Shown: piece after piece, positions 59,791 through 64,000 of the stretch | Layout: every line of letters begins with the position of its first letter | Position numbering within the stretch: the stretch's first letter is position 1 | Source: Bacteroidales bacterium UBA5197 | Lineage (GTDB): Bacteria > Bacteroidota > Bacteroidia > Bacteroidales > Lentimicrobiaceae | Length of the DNA stretch: 64,000 nt | Direction: 5' to 3' | Assembly (NCBI GenBank): GCA_002412885.1 | Contig: DHVX01000051.1 | Location: 1 to 64,000 of the forward strand | Program-made: the position numbers and the translations under genes | The notes under the pieces: generated by a model | The model's input: the letters and a program-made list of their open reading frames with translations, nothing else | What the model was told of the DNA's origin: nothing | The model's database searches: none

Positions 59791-60804
59791 CTACAAATCA
59801 GAGGATTGCATCATTCTGATTTCGTTCAGGCACCTGATGGATCTGTCAGAAAAGTAATCGGCAGCAGGATACAGCAAAAAAGCCCCCTGAGTAGCCTGTC
59901 CATACATAGGAACAATCAGCACCTCAGCCTGATCATTGCGATTGAATATCTCGCTGTAAGTAAACACTGCCCTATAGCCATCCGGCGCTGAGACCACAAA
60001 TAACCCGGTTTTCAGATTCTCCTTTGTCATCGGATAATAAGCATTTGTGTAATCTTTAAGCATCACACCCTTAAATGGAGTAGTTCCGTGAATACCGGTT
60101 CCCCGTCCATAAAATACAGAACCGTATGATATCATATTCCCTTTCAACTCACCTTCGGCCAGCGATTCCAACAAGTTATCGCCGGTATGAAATTTAAGGT
60201 CTTTGGCATACATATCAGGAATGTTCCTGTCAATTACAAAATTGAGTTTTGACGAACGTACAGTAATCTTTACCGGATTGCTGATGTTACGTTCGGTGTA
60301 AAGATCGGAAGCAACTACAAGTTTTGACTCTGTCGGCAAAGGCCACAATTCTTTGGTCTTGGATGGTACTATGCGACGAACGCCGTTTGCTATGAGAATC
60401 TCGTGCCGATGAATGGGATAATAGATTTCGCCCCAGCTTAAAACTACTTTTTCGCCATCAGCATTTTCAATCTCAACAAAAAGGTCGATAATGGGTGGAA
60501 ATTCAGCTTCATTTTTCTTTTTAAGCACGGTAAGATTCAGAATATCATACAGCGAATAACCCTGATACAGGTAAGCACCTTTAAAACTTCCGTTATCTCC
60601 GGAAAGACCGGTTTCTTTAACAATAACATCCCTTAGCGGAAGTTTTGTCAGATCAATAATTCCGGGATTTGCAACCTCTCCTGCAATCATGATTTCACTC
60701 ATTTTCAACTCATTGAGCGGGGCATCATCATAAAAATCATTGGTTTGAGTCATTCCTGTAAAACCGAGCATCAGGCATGCAGTGATCACAATTGTTTTTT
60801 TCAT
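59791..60804 (-). CDS. Secreted protein with two molybdopterin-oxidoreductase-type domains
   Basis: 337 residues from ATG 60804, chosen because it begins a signal peptide (MKKTIVITACLMLGFTGMTQ). Residues ~35-170 (AGEVANPGIIDLTKLPLRDV; FKGAYLYQGYSLYDILNLTV; VVLSWGEIYYPIHRHEILIA) resemble the Oxidored_molyb fold; a second, more diverged copy follows (HTGDNLLESLAEGELKGNMI; GTTPFKGVMLKDYTNAYYPM; RAVFTYSEIFNRNDQAEVLI). The cysteine that binds molybdenum in sulfite oxidase is not apparent, so this may bind a ligand rather than catalyse. It is next to a TonB-dependent receptor gene. Confidence 0.72.
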   Translation of the reverse strand: MKKTIVITACLMLGFTGMTQTNDFYDDAPLNELKMSEIMIAGEVANPGIIDLTKLPLRDVIVKETGLSGDNGSFKGAYLYQGYSLYDILNLTVLKKKNEAEFPPIIDLFVEIENADGEKVVLSWGEIYYPIHRHEILIANGVRRIVPSKTKELWPLPTESKLVVASDLYTERNISNPVKITVRSSKLNFVIDRNIPDMYAKDLKFHTGDNLLESLAEGELKGNMISYGSVFYGRGTGIHGTTPFKGVMLKDYTNAYYPMTKENLKTGLFVVSAPDGYRAVFTYSEIFNRNDQAEVLIVPMYGQATQGAFLLYPAADYFSDRSIRCLNEIRMMQSSDL

Positions 60805-60888
60805 TTTGGTTGGTGTGTAGTTAAACAATTAAGAAACGTTGTTTTTTTTCAATTGACAGATACTTCTTCGTTTTGTCCTTCGACTCCC

Positions 60889-60908
60889 CTTCGACAAGCT
60901 CAGGGCAG
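60889..60908. repeat. Dispersed CTTCGACAAGCTCAGGGCAG repeat
   Basis: Differs by one base from 43481-43500 (CTTCGACAGGCTCAGGGCAG). Preceded by a partial copy CCTTCGACTCCCC. It occupies the spacer between the TonB receptor and molybdopterin-domain genes and gives the false CPEPVE/LRQAQGRL text in longer frames. Confidence 0.6.
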
Positions 60909-61035
60909 GCTACTCAGGAGGACATCGTATAGATATGATAACACGTGCATTAAAAAGAAACACTGCTAACCTAACACGAATGTCACACTGAGAGTCGAAG
61001 TGCCTTCAACATTTATAATCAATGTCATAGCCTCT

Positions 61036-63387
61036 TTAAATTCCGAAACTGACACCTGCCGTAATAAAACGGCCGGGTCCGACATTGTATTTACTGTCAT
61101 AAATTTTTACATCAAAAATATTCTGAAAATTGAGCGAAATCCGGAAATTCCGGTTCAATGGTTTCCAGAACTTCAGGTCAACGGTTGTATGAGCCGGGTA
61201 TTGGTCAGCGTTTAGCAGTTCATCCACAGTGTTCTGATCGTTGATATACATGGCTCCGGTGTAGCGGAAAGCAAGTCCGGTATTAACATAGCGATTGAGC
61301 CACGTAACGCCGGCTGTTATAATGTTGCGGGGAACATCGGTCATTGTTTTTCCTGAAAGATCAATGGTATCATTCAAAGCAATTTTGGTGTAATCAAGAA
61401 TCGATGCATCTGCAAAAGCATAACCACCATAAAATGAGAGTGAAGAATTAATCTGATAGTTAAATGAAAGCTCAGCACCATAAATCTCCACTTCACTGAT
61501 GTTTGCCCTGATCAGGATCGGACGATCGCCAAATCCCATATCAATGGTTTGTCCATTGGTGACATAGTATTGAAAATCGCTGCCGCGGGAATAAAAAGCA
61601 GAGGCTTCAAGTGAAAAGTTCTGAAGGATTCCGGCATTGAAAGGATTCAGATCGAAGCCAGCCTCAAAATTATTAAGATACTCCGGTCTTAAATCAGGAC
61701 TGGCAACTTTAAAACCACCCTTAATCCTGCCCGACCGGCACATATCATCGAGAACCGCTGGCCTGAATCCCCTGGAGTATCCGGCATAAATGCGGTTATT
61801 TTTGCTCCACCGGTAATGCGCTGAAAGACGCGGACTGATTGCACTCCTGACATGATCAGGCATTGCCTTGTTCTGATAGATGTGCATAAAAGCAGTTTCC
61901 TGTGTAGGCGCCTCAGTATAGAACGATCCATCGTAAAACCTTGCAATATCGCAGCGCAAACCAGCAAGTATTCTGATTTTATCCTGCAAAAGGCCGATTT
62001 CATCCTGAAGAAACAATGACCAGGTATTCATCTTTCCGGCGTTATAAACAATATCGGTGGACGTATAGTACTTATCCCATGCATCCACGCTGCCATTTTT
62101 TAAATCGAAGCCGGCAGTGAGTTTATGGGAAGCACCAATCGGCCTGGTAATTGAAGTCAGCCATCCAAAATCGCGCCTTGTACTTAAGACTTCATACCAC
62201 GTATAATCATCTTTAAGGTACTCATTGACTTTTTTGTAATCCTCATTTAAAAAATAGGCAGAAGAAAGCAAGCTGAACTGACCAAGACGACCTTTATAAT
62301 TCAGGGTTGCGCCGTAAGAATCATGTTCGGTGGTATTGCCTTCCGGCTGAAAAACTTTTTCTCCGGTGCCCCGGTTATCATTATAAAAATTGATTGAGAC
62401 ACCGATGCTGTGCTTCCCGTTGAATGAATACGTGCTGCGAAAACCAGCACCTGCTTCAAGCAGATTGGACTTGACGATGTAAGGATTTGCATTTACATCC
62501 GCATCAGACTGGGTGATATAGCCATCGCTCTGCCTATAGAAAGTATTGGCCATCCATGTCCAGCTGTCTCCTGGTTTTTTAACATTAATACTTCCGCCAA
62601 AACTCAGTTTGCCACCAGCTGTATTAAATGATCCGTACTCCATTCCGGCTTTGACAAAGAATTTTTCTGTTGGTTTTTGAGAGATGATATTGATAATACC
62701 ACCCATTGCATTTCCACCATAAATGGCTGATCCGGCGCCCTTTGTGACTTCAATCTTCTGAACCATGCCCATATCAACCAAATTCCAGTCGAAGCCACCG
62801 CCATCGCTTTTATTCATTGGAATGCCATCCACAAGAATGAGCACCCGGCCTTGTTCTTTGCCGCTCATTCCACGCATGGTTACTGTAGCTTTGGTGCTCA
62901 ATACACCGAACGACCGGCTGAAATTGATTCCGGGAGCCATTTTTAACACTTCATCAACGCTTTGCGCCGGCAGACTTTCGATCAGTTTTGGTCCCAGCTG
63001 ATTGATTCTTACAGGTGTGTTAATAATGCGTGAATCGGTTCGGGTAGCGGTAACAACAAAAGCTTCAATTTCGGAAACTTCAGCATGAAGGTTTATCATT
63101 ATTTTAGTTGCGGTGGTTGAAAACGTTTTGTGAACCGTCTGATAACCAACATAGCTCACAGCAATATTTACCGAATCACCCTGAAGTCCGCAAAGACTGA
63201 ATTTTCCATCATTATCTGCTATGGTTCCTGATTTAGAACCTGCTGTAATGCTGGCTCCCGACAGCGGTTTGCCGTTTGAAGCATCCAAAACCATTCCTTC
63301 AATGCAGGTTTGTGCACTCAGGCTGAATACATACAAAACCATCAATGAAATGGTCAGGAGCAAATACTTGAAATTGATTATTGTCAT
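61036..63387 (-). CDS. TonB-dependent outer-membrane receptor
   Basis: 783 residues. Signal peptide (MTIINFKYLLLTISLMVLYV, then FSLSAQ), a carboxypeptidase-like regulatory domain (GMVLDASNGKPLSGASITAG; YVGYQTVHKTF), the plug (INQLGPKLIESLPAQSVDEV; GINFSRSFGVLSTKATVTMR; GSAIYGGNAMGGIINIISQ) and a 22-strand barrel ending in an aromatic-terminated GPGRFITAGVSFGI. Length matches siderophore/vitamin-type receptors rather than ~1000-residue SusC, and no SusD gene is adjacent. Substrate unknown; neighbouring secreted proteins hint at a molybdate-, heme- or metal-chelate system. Confidence 0.94.
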   Translation of the reverse strand: MTIINFKYLLLTISLMVLYVFSLSAQTCIEGMVLDASNGKPLSGASITAGSKSGTIADNDGKFSLCGLQGDSVNIAVSYVGYQTVHKTFSTTATKIMINLHAEVSEIEAFVVTATRTDSRIINTPVRINQLGPKLIESLPAQSVDEVLKMAPGINFSRSFGVLSTKATVTMRGMSGKEQGRVLILVDGIPMNKSDGGGFDWNLVDMGMVQKIEVTKGAGSAIYGGNAMGGIINIISQKPTEKFFVKAGMEYGSFNTAGGKLSFGGSINVKKPGDSWTWMANTFYRQSDGYITQSDADVNANPYIVKSNLLEAGAGFRSTYSFNGKHSIGVSINFYNDNRGTGEKVFQPEGNTTEHDSYGATLNYKGRLGQFSLLSSAYFLNEDYKKVNEYLKDDYTWYEVLSTRRDFGWLTSITRPIGASHKLTAGFDLKNGSVDAWDKYYTSTDIVYNAGKMNTWSLFLQDEIGLLQDKIRILAGLRCDIARFYDGSFYTEAPTQETAFMHIYQNKAMPDHVRSAISPRLSAHYRWSKNNRIYAGYSRGFRPAVLDDMCRSGRIKGGFKVASPDLRPEYLNNFEAGFDLNPFNAGILQNFSLEASAFYSRGSDFQYYVTNGQTIDMGFGDRPILIRANISEVEIYGAELSFNYQINSSLSFYGGYAFADASILDYTKIALNDTIDLSGKTMTDVPRNIITAGVTWLNRYVNTGLAFRYTGAMYINDQNTVDELLNADQYPAHTTVDLKFWKPLNRNFRISLNFQNIFDVKIYDSKYNVGPGRFITAGVSFGI

Positions 63388-63443
63388 TTTACAAAATATT
63401 ATTCAATGTCGTTTGGTTAATGTTTCGGATTGGCATATTAAAT

Positions 63444-63509
63444 GAAAAAAATCCTTCGACTCCGCTCAGGATGACTGTCAGTCTGAGTGGAGACGAAGAC
63501 AATTTTTCA
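63444..63509. repeat. Long imperfect palindrome (CTTCGACTCCGCTCAG type)
   Basis: CTTCGACTCCGCTCAG (63454-63469) pairs with CTGAGTGGAGACGAAG (63483-63498) with two mismatches. The centre GACTGTCAGTC is itself palindromic, and flanking A/T arms extend the match. It is of the widespread ATTCTTCGACTC-type dispersed repeat and lies in the promoter region of the TonB receptor gene. Confidence 0.65.
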
Positions 63510-63530
63510 TAACTAAACGACATTTAAACA

Positions 63531-63998
63531 TTATTGCTGAATTTTTATTTCCAGTGAAATCGTGCCTTCTTCAGATTCATCAGCTGCGACAATTTTGATC
63601 ATTCCATATTTGCCTGACTGAGTTTTAAAAGGAATAACCCTTCCTTCGTAGGCGTATTTACAGTTTCCACTGACTTTAGTCGGATTATAAGCAGTGACCA
63701 GAAGGCTATCGTTCATGGCAGCATCAAACTGAGCCGGCGTAACCAACATATTGTCGGAAGTGTTGTAATCAAACAAAGTTGTATTTTTCACCGGCCAGTT
63801 GCTGATCAGCGGATAATAACCCACTGCAGAAGTATATCCCGGGCAGGTAAGTGTAGGAGATGGTAGCCCTGAAGTGAAATAAAAATACGGGAGCAGATCA
63901 ATTTTTTCTTCATTTCCTGATACCGTAGCAGAATTATAAACTACCCCGGCCTCCAGATCGAGGTATGAATTGGCGGGTGGAAAATTCTGTAAACCAAC
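63531..63998 (-). CDS. Secreted hypothetical protein, C-terminal part (5' end outside window)
   Basis: The frame is open from the right edge of the window to a stop at 63531; 155 residues are visible (VGLQNFPPANSYLDLEAGVV ... YEGRVIPFKTQSGKYGMIKI ... GTISLEIKIQQ). The beta-rich C-terminal end resembles the final strands of HmuY-type or similar ligand-binding lipoproteins that often accompany TonB receptors, but this is weak. It lies 143 nt upstream of the receptor gene and is probably in the same operon. Confidence 0.6.
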   Translation of the reverse strand, partial: VGLQNFPPANSYLDLEAGVVYNSATVSGNEEKIDLLPYFYFTSGLPSPTLTCPGYTSAVGYYPLISNWPVKNTTLFDYNTSDNMLVTPAQFDAAMNDSLLVTAYNPTKVSGNCKYAYEGRVIPFKTQSGKYGMIKIVAADESEEGTISLEIKIQQ

Positions 63999-64000
63999 AG

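Overview
The window is a bacterial chromosome segment from a member of the Bacteroidota, probably an uncultured or environmental Bacteroidales/Cytophagales-like lineage. The evidence is a complete Bat (aerotolerance) operon, a DUF3078 protein, a protein with a type IX secretion (T9SS) C-terminal sorting domain, a TonB-dependent receptor with a carboxypeptidase-like N-terminal domain, an alternative complex III (ACIII) operon, a fused CcoNO cbb3 oxidase, and Bacteroidota-type TAnnTTTG promoter elements. No rRNA, CRISPR array, integrase or complete IS element was seen.

Layout. 1-9.5 kb: the 3' part of a MoxR ATPase gene, then DUF58 protein, a BatD-like membrane protein, BatA, BatB, BatC, BatD and BatE, followed by a two-gene ABC transporter. 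9.5-19.6 kb: a composite REP-like repeat, a secreted protein with two TonB_C domains, DUF3078, MscL, MscS, CorA, a T9SS cargo protein, YaaA and hypothetical genes, separated by repeat-rich spacers. 19.6-24.4 kb: a very large hybrid histidine kinase with six PAS domains, tRNA-Ser(CGA) and an outer-membrane-type protein. 24.6-25.4 kb: a second copy of the composite repeat and a leader with a good promoter and an intrinsic terminator before the respiratory operon.

25.4-38.8 kb (+): ActABCDEF (ACIII, quinol:cytochrome c/oxidase oxidoreductase), Sco, a caa3-type A2-subfamily heme-copper oxidase (CoxA, C, D, B) and CtaB heme farnesyltransferase. ACIII oxidises menaquinol and passes electrons to the caa3 oxidase; Sco and CtaB supply CuA and the heme A precursor. 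39-49.4 kb (-): the high-affinity branch, CcoI, CcoS, CcoNO, CcoQ, CcoP, CcoG, CcoH and a SafE-like membrane protein, plus a lipoprotein cytochrome c. The high-oxygen and low-oxygen terminal oxidase systems therefore face each other.

50-55.3 kb: OmpA-family protein, a secreted hypothetical, an ABC-F ATPase and an LpxL-type acyltransferase. 55.5-58.7 kb (-): an AT-rich array of genes separated by attC-like hairpins with matching R'/R'' core sites. I read this as an integron cassette array without an integrase (CALIN); cargo includes a POT-like MFS transporter and small proteins of unknown function. 58.9-64 kb (-): secreted hypothetical proteins, a periplasmic protein with two molybdopterin-oxidoreductase-type domains, a TonB-dependent receptor and the end of another secreted protein that runs off the window.

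The strongest candidate for something undescribed is the cassette array. Next are the terminator-ended structured leader upstream of actA, the triple ATTCTTAAT motif upstream of the cbb3 operon, and the duplicated composite palindromic repeats.
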